NCBI GenBank assembly: GCA_013140485.1
Contig: JABFSS010000122.1
Span: 1-24,383 of the forward strand
DNA from: Candidatus Peribacteraceae bacterium
GTDB lineage: Bacteria; Patescibacteriota; Gracilibacteria; Peribacterales; Peribacteraceae
DNA: 24,383 nt
Direction: 5' to 3'
Below, piece after piece: positions 14,138 to 21,432 of the stretch. Positions within the stretch are counted from its first letter, which is position 1; every line of letters starts with the position of its first letter. The position numbers were made by a program, and so were the translations under genes. The notes under the pieces were generated by a model. The model searched no databases. It was not told the DNA's origin and was given only the letters and a program-made list of their open reading frames with translations.

Positions 14138-15313
14138 ATGAATAAATTCATGAAGCGAAATATCACACTGCTCTACTTCTTCAAAATTGTAAGAAATTTT
14201 TCGCTGTTTATTCCCATCATCGTGCCTTTCTATCAGGAAAATGGGCTGAGTCAGACGCAGATTTTTACACTGCAATCACTATTTGCTCTGACTATCGTCT
14301 TCTTAGAGGTGCCAAGTGGATACTTTGCTGATTGTGCTGGAAGAAAGCGGAGCCTTCTTCTTGGAGCAGTGGTCTCTACTCTGGGATTTGTCTTGTATAG
14401 CGTGTCGTATGGGTTCTTCCCCATTTTGACTGCAGAGATTTTGCTCGGAATTGGTTATAGTTTCATGTCGGGAGCAGACACCGCAATGGCGTACGACAGT
14501 TTCGCCGCTGAAGGCAATGAAAAGGGTTATTTACGCTTTGAGTCTCGTAGCAATGGCTTCATGGGAATGAGTGAGGCAACCGCAAGTGTCATCGGTGGCT
14601 TTCTCGCTATGATCAGCCTGCGTACTCCTATTGCAGCAGAAGCAATCTGCTACTCACTCACTATTCCTCTTGCTCTATTCCTTACTGAACCAAAACGTAT
14701 CGCAAGTGCCGTAGAGCATCCCTGGAAAAACATCGTACGCATTACGAAATATGCACTGCACGGCCACAAAGAAATCAAGTGGCTCATACTCTACGGTGCA
14801 ACGATGGGTACGCTGACGCACACAATGGTGTGGCTGACACAGCCGTACTATCAGCTCGTTGGAATACCCATAGAGTGGTTTGGAATTCTGTGGGCAACAC
14901 AACTTTTTATGATGGGATTGTTCTCGCACAACGCAGAAAGATATGAGAAGTGGCTTGGCAAAAAGAGTGCGCTAATTTCCTTCCCTATCATCGGATTCAT
15001 ATCGTATCTGACGTTGGGTCTTGTGCCGTCGCTTGCAACTATTCCCATGCTTCTTGGCTTTTATTTTGTACGCGGCGTACACATACCCATCTTGCACCAC
15101 TATGTGAACTCCATAGTCGATTCTGATGTTCGTGCCACAGTGCTCTCTGTACAGAACTTAATGCAGAAGCTGCTGTACTGCTTACTTGGACCAATAATCG
15201 GAGTTGTTGTAGATGCCTACTCACTACAGACGGCTCTACTGTTCTCCGCAGTGCTGTATGGCAGTCTTAGTCTCATCGTCGTTGTAAACATGAGGAGACT
15301 AAAAATCATATGA
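14138..15313 (+). CDS. Major facilitator superfamily transporter
   Basis: 391 residues with about 12 hydrophobic helices. The loop between helices 2 and 3 carries the MFS motif A (PSGYFADCAGRKRS, near residues 67-80). The N-terminal half has FKIVRNFSLFIPIIVPFYQENGLSQTQIF, typical of MFS proteins annotated as drug or unknown efflux. The substrate cannot be read. Base use is visibly different from the neighbours: codons such as TCT, TAT, ACA and CTA are frequent, whereas adjacent genes favour G/C-ending codons. This suggests recent acquisition, although the promoter follows the local leaderless pattern. It converges on the tRNA gene with a 27-base gap. Confidence 0.9.
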   Translation: MNKFMKRNITLLYFFKIVRNFSLFIPIIVPFYQENGLSQTQIFTLQSLFALTIVFLEVPSGYFADCAGRKRSLLLGAVVSTLGFVLYSVSYGFFPILTAEILLGIGYSFMSGADTAMAYDSFAAEGNEKGYLRFESRSNGFMGMSEATASVIGGFLAMISLRTPIAAEAICYSLTIPLALFLTEPKRIASAVEHPWKNIVRITKYALHGHKEIKWLILYGATMGTLTHTMVWLTQPYYQLVGIPIEWFGILWATQLFMMGLFSHNAERYEKWLGKKSALISFPIIGFISYLTLGLVPSLATIPMLLGFYFVRGVHIPILHHYVNSIVDSDVRATVLSVQNLMQKLLYCLLGPIIGVVVDAYSLQTALLFSAVLYGSLSLIVVVNMRRLKII

Positions 15314-15340
15314 TCTCCATTTTCTGACTTCAAAGAGCAT

Positions 15341-15415
15341 TGGCAGCCCCACGGAGAGTCGAACTCCGCTTAACGGATTGAAAACCCGCTGTCCTAACCG
15401 ATAGACGATGGGGCC
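15341..15415 (-). tRNA. tRNA-Glu (UUC anticodon)
   Basis: 75 bases including an encoded CCA. On the minus strand it starts GGCCCCA, with D stem GTCT/GGAC, anticodon loop TTTTCAA (anticodon TTC), T arm CGGAG-TTCGACT-CTCCG and 3' arm TGGGGCT-G-CCA. All stems pair, although the first acceptor pair is G-U rather than G-C and the anticodon stem has a G-U at each end. Confidence 0.93.
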
Positions 15416-15442
15416 GTGCAACGTGGAAAGATCACTGAGGAC

Positions 15443-15448
15443 AGTATA
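15443..15448 (-). promoter_or_regulatory. -10 box of tRNA-Glu
   Basis: TATACT on the minus strand, 27 bases before the tRNA 5' end. It would give a short precursor leader for removal by RNase P. Confidence 0.5.
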
Positions 15449-15480
15449 GCGCGCTTTAGAATGCAGAAAAACTCCCGAGC

Positions 15481-15486
15481 TATACT
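15481..15486 (+). promoter_or_regulatory. -10 box for leaderless GIY-YIG gene
   Basis: TATACT with exactly six bases before a GTG start at 15493. It decides the start, since no ATG lies in the conserved N-terminus. Confidence 0.55.
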
Positions 15487-15492
15487 GTATCT

Positions 15493-15735
15493 GTGCCCCA
15501 TTTCTTCTACCTCGCCCGCTGCCGCGACGGCTCGCTCTATGCGGGAACCTGCCTGGATCTGAAAGCACGCGAGGCGAAGCACAACGACGGCACGGGCGCC
15601 AAGTACACGCGCTCGCGCTCACCCGTGAAGATCGTGTATCACGAAAAATTCAAAACGCTCGGCCAGGCGAGGAGACGGGAGGCGGAGATCAAGAAATGGA
15701 CGAAAAGCAAAAAGGAGGAGTTGGCAGAGGAGTAG
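15493..15735 (+). CDS. GIY-YIG nuclease-family protein (UPF0213/YhbQ type)
   Basis: 80 residues, covering a complete small GIY-YIG domain. The two-part motif reads FYLARCRDGSLYAG, with the LYAG half conserved and the first half degenerate (FYL); then REAKHNDGTGAKYTRSRSPVKIVY and ALRREAEIK-like QARRREAEIKKW. Members of this group act on DNA in repair-like or unknown roles; single-domain ones are often of unknown activity. Conserved Arg and His after the motif are present, so activity is possible. Starts with GTG. Its 3' end is 11 bases before the next gene's ATG (15747). Confidence 0.88.
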   Translation: MPHFFYLARCRDGSLYAGTCLDLKAREAKHNDGTGAKYTRSRSPVKIVYHEKFKTLGQARRREAEIKKWTKSKKEELAEE

Positions 15736-15746
15736 AATGGACAAGA

Positions 15747-17363
15747 ATGAAACGTTTGAGCATTCCCCTCCTCTTTCTTCTCGTCGTGACGGTCACGACG
15801 GCCTTCGCACAAGATGGCGCAGCACCGACTGATTCGCGCAGCGGAGGAACCGCGCAGCAGGAGTCGTCATCGTCACCGGAGAGGCTGCGGGATGACGGAA
15901 CTGTGTCATCTATGTCGTCGGAGGCTGCAGCGTCTTCGGTGATGCAGAGTTCTTCGGCTGATCCGACTCCGGCATCATCTTCGGCCAGAGCAATTCTTTC
16001 TTCTACGAGCGTTTCATCCTCGGCAACAGTGAAATCTTCCGTGATTTCATCAGTCAGACCTTCCACTGCACAGACTTCCGCAGCGCAATCATCGTCGAGA
16101 GATTCATCTGCCGCCGCGGTTATTCGTAGCTCGGCTCGAAAATCATCCTCATCTTCGTCCTCCAGTTCGTCATCTTCACCAAACGATCTTATCGGAGCAG
16201 GAATGCAACGCCCACCAGGCCTCTTTGACCGCTCAACGTGGGGCTACTCGAAACCGGTAATCGACCCGGACGTGATCATCCGGCACTGGCAAGTCTCGAC
16301 GGAGCCCGGGGCGATTGCTGGGAACCTACTGCTCGCGATGCTGGTCGCTCTGATTCTGGGAATATCGGGCATCGTCATGACTCGACTCGCGGCGATGGAT
16401 GAACCGTTCGTGAAAAAGATCTTCGCGCGGCTGCCGTTGCAGGCACTGATCACCGTGTTTCTCTTCTGGCTGCTCCACCGGTTGGTCCCGAGCGCTTTTG
16501 CACAGGATGGCATGGCCATCGCACCAACATCCCTCCTGCAAATTCCCATCTATGCGCTGGCGTTCTTCGTCATCGTGGGAACATCGAACTATTTATTCAA
16601 TGCTTTGTTGAGCGAAGGTCAGACGATGACGATATCGTCGCGCATTTCTGAGCGCGGTTGGTTCATTGCGCTGCTGCTCTTGGCGTACGGCGTCGTGGGA
16701 GCGCACATCAATCCCGATTTCAGTCTGTTGCCCGGGCGGGAACTCGGGATTGTGCTGGTCGCAGTCCTCGCGATCATCGTGTCAGTGTGCTGCAAAGATC
16801 TTGTGCTCTTCCTTCTTGCAAAATCGCAGGAGTTTCCCAGTCGGTTCCGTGCACATTTGGGCGGATTTGCCATCGCCCTCGTCTGCATCGCGTTGAGCCG
16901 GACGTTCAATCTCAACCCCGGGTACATCTACGGCGTTCCCGTAGGACTGTTGATCCTCGCGACGGCCTTCCGCGAGCGCGAAGGGTACTTCGAATTCCTC
17001 GGAATCCTCTGGCTTCTCGCAATGGCAATCATTGCATGGTCGGTGGGAGAGTTTTTCGAAGAGTTTCCCGTCCTCTTCGACCTGTGCAATGTACTCTTCG
17101 TGATTCTGATCGAAGATGCCTTCTTCGAATTGCTGCCGCTGCCCATGCTCGCAGGCGGCGCGATCTTCCAATGGAAGAAACTTCTGTGGTTTGTGCAATT
17201 TGTGACGGTGCTGTTCTTCCTCTTTCACGTGCTCTTCAATCCGCAAGGCACGGTGATGAGTATCGCACAGTCGCCGCCAACGGCGACCGCCATGATGCTG
17301 CTCGGATGCTACGCGATCGGAGTGATTTTGCTGTGGATGTACGTCGTCTGGAAGCGCCGTTAA
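15747..17363 (+). CDS. Ser-rich, polytopic membrane protein of unknown function
   Basis: 538 residues. A signal peptide or first helix (LSIPLLFLLVVTVTTAFAQ) precedes about 130 residues dominated by Ser and Ala, including an uninterrupted Ser run near residues 132-144, which is surely disordered. From about residue 180 there are eight or more hydrophobic helices, ending in WMYVVWKRR. No family was recognised. The start at 15747 is chosen over an in-frame ATG at 15696 because the latter lies inside the GIY-YIG gene and gives a charged lead before the signal peptide. AGAGGAG at 15726-15732 is one of few Shine-Dalgarno-like sequences here, but is 14 bases away. The Ser tract may span the cell wall or periplasm. 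Confidence 0.82.
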   Translation: MKRLSIPLLFLLVVTVTTAFAQDGAAPTDSRSGGTAQQESSSSPERLRDDGTVSSMSSEAAASSVMQSSSADPTPASSSARAILSSTSVSSSATVKSSVISSVRPSTAQTSAAQSSSRDSSAAAVIRSSARKSSSSSSSSSSSSPNDLIGAGMQRPPGLFDRSTWGYSKPVIDPDVIIRHWQVSTEPGAIAGNLLLAMLVALILGISGIVMTRLAAMDEPFVKKIFARLPLQALITVFLFWLLHRLVPSAFAQDGMAIAPTSLLQIPIYALAFFVIVGTSNYLFNALLSEGQTMTISSRISERGWFIALLLLAYGVVGAHINPDFSLLPGRELGIVLVAVLAIIVSVCCKDLVLFLLAKSQEFPSRFRAHLGGFAIALVCIALSRTFNLNPGYIYGVPVGLLILATAFREREGYFEFLGILWLLAMAIIAWSVGEFFEEFPVLFDLCNVLFVILIEDAFFELLPLPMLAGGAIFQWKKLLWFVQFVTVLFFLFHVLFNPQGTVMSIAQSPPTATAMMLLGCYAIGVILLWMYVVWKRR

Positions 17364-17382
17364 GCCAAGACGGCAAAGTCCG

Positions 17383-17388
17383 TAATTT
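17383..17388 (+). promoter_or_regulatory. Possible -10 box of the FAD-Rieske gene
   Basis: TAATTT, nine bases before the ATG at 17398. It would give a near-leaderless transcript. Weaker than the six-base cases. Confidence 0.3.
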
Positions 17389-17397
17389 CTGTCCGGG

Positions 17398-18981
17398 ATG
17401 CGCGTCTGTATGTCTATGCCATCCGGTTCTGACCATGCCCAGACGGGATCGACTGTATCCGTGTGGATGGAAACCTCCCGTCCGGACTGCGGGCCGCTCA
17501 AAGCGGACATTGCCACTGACGTCTGTGTTGTCGGTGCAGGAATCGCCGGTCTCACGACCGCGTACTTGCTCTCGCGGGAGAAGTTGAACGTCGTCGTGCT
17601 CGATGACGGCCCCATCGGCGGAGGCGAAACCGAGCGGACGACCGCCCATCTGGTGACGGCGCTCGACGATCGGTATATGGACCTGGAAAAAGTGCACGGG
17701 AAGGAGGGCTCAGCACTCGCGGCGCAGAGTCACGGCAATGCCATCGACCGCGTGGAGCGGATTGTGCAGGACGAGAACATCGACTGCGAGTTCGAGCGTG
17801 TGGACGGCTATCTTTTCTTGAGCAAAGGAGAGAAGGAACAACTGCTGCAGGATGAACTGGCGGCGATTCACCGCGCGGGACTCTCGGACGTGCAGTTTGT
17901 CCGGCAACCGAAGATCGACGGACTCGAGATCGGACCGTCATTGCGCTTTCCCCGTCAGGCGCAGTTCCATCCGATCAAGTATTTGAAGGGCCTGGCCGCC
18001 GCGATTGAGAAAGCAGGCGGGAAAATCTTCACCGGAACTCATGCGTCGGAGGTGAAGGGCGGGAAGCAATCTCTCGTGAACACGGACAAGGGACACACGG
18101 TGACGGCGGAGCACGTCGTCGTCGCGACAAATGCGCCGATCAATGATTCTGTTCGTATTTACGGCCAGCAAGCACCGTACAGAACGTACGTGATTGCGGC
18201 GGCGGTGCCGCGCGGGAGCATTCCCCAGATTTTGCTGTGGGATACCGGCCCGTATTCGAAAGCGACCCGCCCGGTGCCGTACCACTACGTGCGGATCCAG
18301 CGCGGAGAGAAGGAAGATCTGTTGATCTCCGGCGGCGAAGATCACCGGACGGCGCTGTCGAATGACGCGGGGCTGCGCTTCGAGCGGTTGGAGCGGTGGA
18401 CGCGATCACAGTTTCCGATGACGGGAGAGATCCGGTACCGCTGGTCCGGCCAAGTGCTCGAACCGGCAGACGGGCTCGCGATGATCGGCAAAAATCCGGG
18501 TGATGAACCGAATGTTTTGATTGCGACGGGCGATTCCGGCAACGGCATGACGCACGGCACCATCGCGGGCATGCTTCTGACGGACATGATCGTGGGAAGG
18601 AAGAATCCGTGGGAGGCGCTCTACGATCCTTCGCGCTTCCGCCTTCGCGGGACGAAAAACCTGCTGCGGGAGAACGTCACCACGGCAAAAGCGATGACGA
18701 CGGGCTGGCTCTCGGGAAGTTCCATCGCCGCTCCGGAGAAATTACTGCCGGGTTCCGGCGCGGTGATCCGCCGGGGACTCAAAAAGATCGCCCTCTACCG
18801 CGATCCCGCCGGAAAGTTCCACGAATGCTCCGCAGTCTGTCCCCATAAAGGATGCATCGTCCGCTGGAACTCGCTGGAGAGTTCCTGGGACTGCCCGTGC
18901 CACGGATCGCGGTTTACGCCGGAAGGGAAAGTGGTGAACGGGCCGTCTATTGCAGATTTGTCTCCTATCCAAAAGAAATGA
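17398..18981 (+). CDS. FAD-dependent oxidoreductase with C-terminal Rieske [2Fe-2S] domain
   Basis: 527 residues. The N-terminal DAO-type FAD domain has the dinucleotide-binding motif VVGAGIAGLTTA near residues 44-55, and continues with the DAO fold to about residue 400 (TGDSGNGMTHGTIAG near the FAD end). The C-terminal Rieske domain carries CPHKGC (Cys481, His483) and CPCHGSRF (Cys499, His502), the four cluster ligands. This architecture matches the YhfW-type group, whose substrates are mostly unknown. The start is uncertain, since ATGs at 17410, 17416 and 17467 are also in frame; the Gly-rich motif needs only the last. It converges on the membrane protein gene at 18995 with a 13-base gap. 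Confidence 0.92.
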   Translation: MRVCMSMPSGSDHAQTGSTVSVWMETSRPDCGPLKADIATDVCVVGAGIAGLTTAYLLSREKLNVVVLDDGPIGGGETERTTAHLVTALDDRYMDLEKVHGKEGSALAAQSHGNAIDRVERIVQDENIDCEFERVDGYLFLSKGEKEQLLQDELAAIHRAGLSDVQFVRQPKIDGLEIGPSLRFPRQAQFHPIKYLKGLAAAIEKAGGKIFTGTHASEVKGGKQSLVNTDKGHTVTAEHVVVATNAPINDSVRIYGQQAPYRTYVIAAAVPRGSIPQILLWDTGPYSKATRPVPYHYVRIQRGEKEDLLISGGEDHRTALSNDAGLRFERLERWTRSQFPMTGEIRYRWSGQVLEPADGLAMIGKNPGDEPNVLIATGDSGNGMTHGTIAGMLLTDMIVGRKNPWEALYDPSRFRLRGTKNLLRENVTTAKAMTTGWLSGSSIAAPEKLLPGSGAVIRRGLKKIALYRDPAGKFHECSAVCPHKGCIVRWNSLESSWDCPCHGSRFTPEGKVVNGPSIADLSPIQKK

Positions 18982-18994
18982 GACAGGATCCTAT

Positions 18995-19465
18995 CTACGC
19001 GGAATAGTGACCGCGCACCTCAAACAGCAACCAGAATCCGATGACCGCGCCGATGAGCCCGGTGAAACCGCCGAAACCGAAGACCATGTTGATGATGGAC
19101 GAAAGAACCGAGAGGAGTGTGCCGTAGAAGAGCAAGTTCCAGCCGGTCTTCTTATGCGCGGACAAGGGCTTGAACGCCAGAAGATCGAGTACGGCGGAGA
19201 CGCCGCAGATTAGCATTGCGAGGAGCATCGGCATGTACCAACTCCCGCCCATGGCGGCCATAGCAAAGGGCATGGAGAGCAGCATGGGCAACGTCGATAG
19301 CGCCGAGAGAACCGCGAAGAGTCCGAGCGCACCGAAGACGAGCGCGAGCCACGGCGCAATCACGACGAGGGTATCGCGGGCTTCTTTCGGCAGATGGGGA
19401 AGCTTCTCGAAGATTGGCGCGAGAGCATTTTCGAGCGCGGTAGCCTTGGCATGCAGCTGATTCAT
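18995..19465 (-). CDS. Four-helix membrane protein of unknown function
   Basis: 156 residues. A soluble N-terminal helix (LENALAPIFEKLPHLPKEARDTLV) is followed by about four hydrophobic segments, the last reading GLIGAVIGFWLLFEVRGHYSA. No family could be named. I start at the ATG at 19465 instead of 19486; the extra residues would not belong to the helix pattern. A pyrimidine-rich stretch precedes the ATG, with a possible TAATTT box 11 bases upstream. The gene points away from the lipoprotein gene at 19553, sharing an 87-base intergenic region with it. Confidence 0.75.
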   Translation of the reverse strand: MNQLHAKATALENALAPIFEKLPHLPKEARDTLVVIAPWLALVFGALGLFAVLSALSTLPMLLSMPFAMAAMGGSWYMPMLLAMLICGVSAVLDLLAFKPLSAHKKTGWNLLFYGTLLSVLSSIINMVFGFGGFTGLIGAVIGFWLLFEVRGHYSA

Positions 19466-19540
19466 GAAAGAGGGGGAAATTACCAAGAAGGGTAGGCTTT
19501 TTTAATCAAAAAACAATTGCGGGATTCATCGCTTAACCCC

Positions 19541-19546
19541 TACGCT
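19541..19546 (+). promoter_or_regulatory. -10 box for leaderless lipoprotein gene
   Basis: TACGCT with exactly six bases before ATG at 19553. A TTGCGG (19517-19522) lies 18 bases upstream as a possible -35. Confidence 0.55.
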
Positions 19547-19552
19547 GCCTCC

Positions 19553-20185
19553 ATGAGTTCAAAAATCCTTACACACGTCGGCATTGCGGCCTGTCTGAGC
19601 TTATTGTTGACGGGTTGCACGACAGCCGAACCGTCGAATCGGCCAGAGGGAATGACATCGTCCGTTGCTGCCACCACGAATCCGGTGATCACTACGCCGA
19701 TGTGGTGGGATACTTCGTCGTGGAAACCGTACGAGAGCAAAAAATTCCGATTCACCGTGAATCTTCCTCCTTCCTATGTCGTCACGGAGACGGAGAATGG
19801 CATCGACATCAAAGACAGTACTCAGGGAACATTCACCTCAATGCATGTGACAGCCACAAAGAACACCATTGCCGCTGAATTGGGGAAACATTTCGACATC
19901 GGAACGAAAGTGCAGTGGGAAACGTTCAATAATTCCGCCAACGTGATGACGATTAAATACAAATATTTCACCGCCGACGCTTACAGTAAGAGCATTCGGT
20001 ATCTGTTGATGCGAAACGTCATCACGGAGCCTGCGATGCCTCAGCAAAGTCTCGACATGTTGGATATAAAGATTGAGGCAAGTGCTCCATTCCGGGGGGA
20101 CGACGCGATGAATTTTGATACGGCGCTCAGCGAACCGGAATATGCTCTGCTCACGTCGTTCCGCTTCACGGATTTCCCGCAGTAA
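19553..20185 (+). CDS. Lipoprotein of unknown function
   Basis: 210 residues. A signal peptide with lipobox LTGC (Cys21) is followed by a Thr/Ser/Pro-rich linker and then a domain with KFRFTVNLPPSYVVTETENGIDI, which resembles the PsbP-like fold of many small secreted proteins (strand, then hydrophobic LPPSY). No named family. The start at 19553, with its -10 box six bases upstream, is clearly better than an upstream in-frame TTG at 19517. Its stop is six bases from the stop of the convergent methyltransferase gene. Confidence 0.8.
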   Translation: MSSKILTHVGIAACLSLLLTGCTTAEPSNRPEGMTSSVAATTNPVITTPMWWDTSSWKPYESKKFRFTVNLPPSYVVTETENGIDIKDSTQGTFTSMHVTATKNTIAAELGKHFDIGTKVQWETFNNSANVMTIKYKYFTADAYSKSIRYLLMRNVITEPAMPQQSLDMLDIKIEASAPFRGDDAMNFDTALSEPEYALLTSFRFTDFPQ

Positions 20186-20191
20186 GCAGGA

Positions 20192-21430
20192 TTACCCAAT
20201 CCAGAGCAACAAACTTTTCAAGTAATCGGTTTCTGGATGATAGATATTTACGGGATGATCGACCGCCATGCGGTGGCGTTGGAGAATTCTTGCGGAACGC
20301 TTCGCTTGGCGAGCGGCGTGGAAGACGATCGTCTGGAAAAGCGGCGGATCGACTTGGTATGAACAGGAACAAGTGAGGAGGAGCCCTCCTTCTTTCGGCA
20401 GTATCTCCATCGCGAGGCGGTTGAGGTCGGTGTAGGCCTTTTTCGCAGGCTCGAGATCGGTGCTGCGCTTCGCAAACGCGGGCGGATCGAGCACGATGAA
20501 GTCATAGGCGCGCGGGAGAGGTTTGCGGCGGAGAAAATCGAAGACGTCTTGCGAGTACGATCCGAACTTTTGCGGATCGATGCCATTCATCTCCACATGT
20601 TTCTTCGCCTGAGCAATCGCATTGACGTCGTAATCCACAGCATCTGCGGCGAGTGCTCCGCCCACGAGAGCATTCACGGAGAAACCGCCAACGTAACTGC
20701 AACAATCGAGCACCGTTTTGCCTTTTGCGTATGACCGGACAAGCGTTCGCATCTCGCGCTGGTCGAGAAAGAGCCCTGTTTTCTGGCTGCCGATGAGATT
20801 GATCTCGAACTTCACTCCCCTTTCCGTGACGATGATCGCGTCATCCGCTTCTCCTCGTATCCAACCTTCCACGGGATCAATCCGTTCGTTCTTCCGCGCC
20901 GAGCTCGTCGACTTTTCGTAGATCGCTTTCGGTTTACAGATGTTCCACAAGAGATCGACGATCCACTCGCGCAGGCGGTCCATCCCGAGCGTGGTGATCT
21001 GCAAGACGAGAACGTCTGCGTACCGGTCGACGATGAGTCCCGGGATGCCGTCGCCTTCGGCGTTGATCAAGCGGACGGCGTTCGTATCGTCGGCAGAGAT
21101 CAAGCGGCGACGGAGCGCGACGGATTGCTCGATGTTCCTGCGCAGGACGGCCATCGGGTCTTCTTTCTCGTCGAAACTGACTGCGCGCCCACAGATGTAC
21201 GCGTGGATGTTGATCATTGCGAAGCACAGGAAGTCGCCCATGTCGCTGCGCACCTCGGCAATGCCACCGTTCTTCACCTCCGGCATTTTAGCGACCGCCG
21301 TCTTGTAGATGGCGTGGTGATGGTTGCGCAGGGGCCAGTCGCGCTCGGGCTTAAGGGTGATGACGGGGTAGGCGGATATGCCGGAAAACGCTACCAGGAG
21401 ACCTCTTTTTCCGCTATGGTTGCTGAACAT
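20192..21430 (-). CDS. rlmI: 23S rRNA cytosine-C5 methyltransferase (RlmI-like)
   Basis: 412 residues. An N-terminal PUA-like domain (VITLKPERDWPLRNHHHAIYKTAV) binds RNA; the middle domain precedes a Rossmann methyltransferase with SAM motif VLDCCSYVGGFS, the acidic loop VDYDVNAIAQAKKH, catalytic LDPPAFAK and the CSCS Cys pair. These are the features of RlmI, which makes m5C1962 in 23S rRNA in E. coli. The first 20 or so residues look unconserved. No TANNNT box lies upstream of the ATG at 21430, and this ATG is only two bases from the helicase ATG, so the real start may be further in. An ATA codon at 21379 follows a TAGCGT box by eight bases, but this is speculative. Confidence 0.9.
   Translation of the reverse strand: MFSNHSGKRGLLVAFSGISAYPVITLKPERDWPLRNHHHAIYKTAVAKMPEVKNGGIAEVRSDMGDFLCFAMINIHAYICGRAVSFDEKEDPMAVLRRNIEQSVALRRRLISADDTNAVRLINAEGDGIPGLIVDRYADVLVLQITTLGMDRLREWIVDLLWNICKPKAIYEKSTSSARKNERIDPVEGWIRGEADDAIIVTERGVKFEINLIGSQKTGLFLDQREMRTLVRSYAKGKTVLDCCSYVGGFSVNALVGGALAADAVDYDVNAIAQAKKHVEMNGIDPQKFGSYSQDVFDFLRRKPLPRAYDFIVLDPPAFAKRSTDLEPAKKAYTDLNRLAMEILPKEGGLLLTCSCSYQVDPPLFQTIVFHAARQAKRSARILQRHRMAVDHPVNIYHPETDYLKSLLLWIG
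21415..21420 (+). promoter_or_regulatory. Possible -10 box of the helicase gene
   Basis: TATGGT, 12 bases before ATG at 21433, giving a leader of about five bases. It lies inside the assigned methyltransferase 5' end. Confidence 0.35.
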
Positions 21431-21432
21431 TC

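Noticed and set aside
17358..17376. GCCGT...ACGGC hairpin after the Ser-rich protein gene as a terminator
   Set aside because: The stem is only five base pairs, overlaps the stop codon and is not followed by a T-tract.
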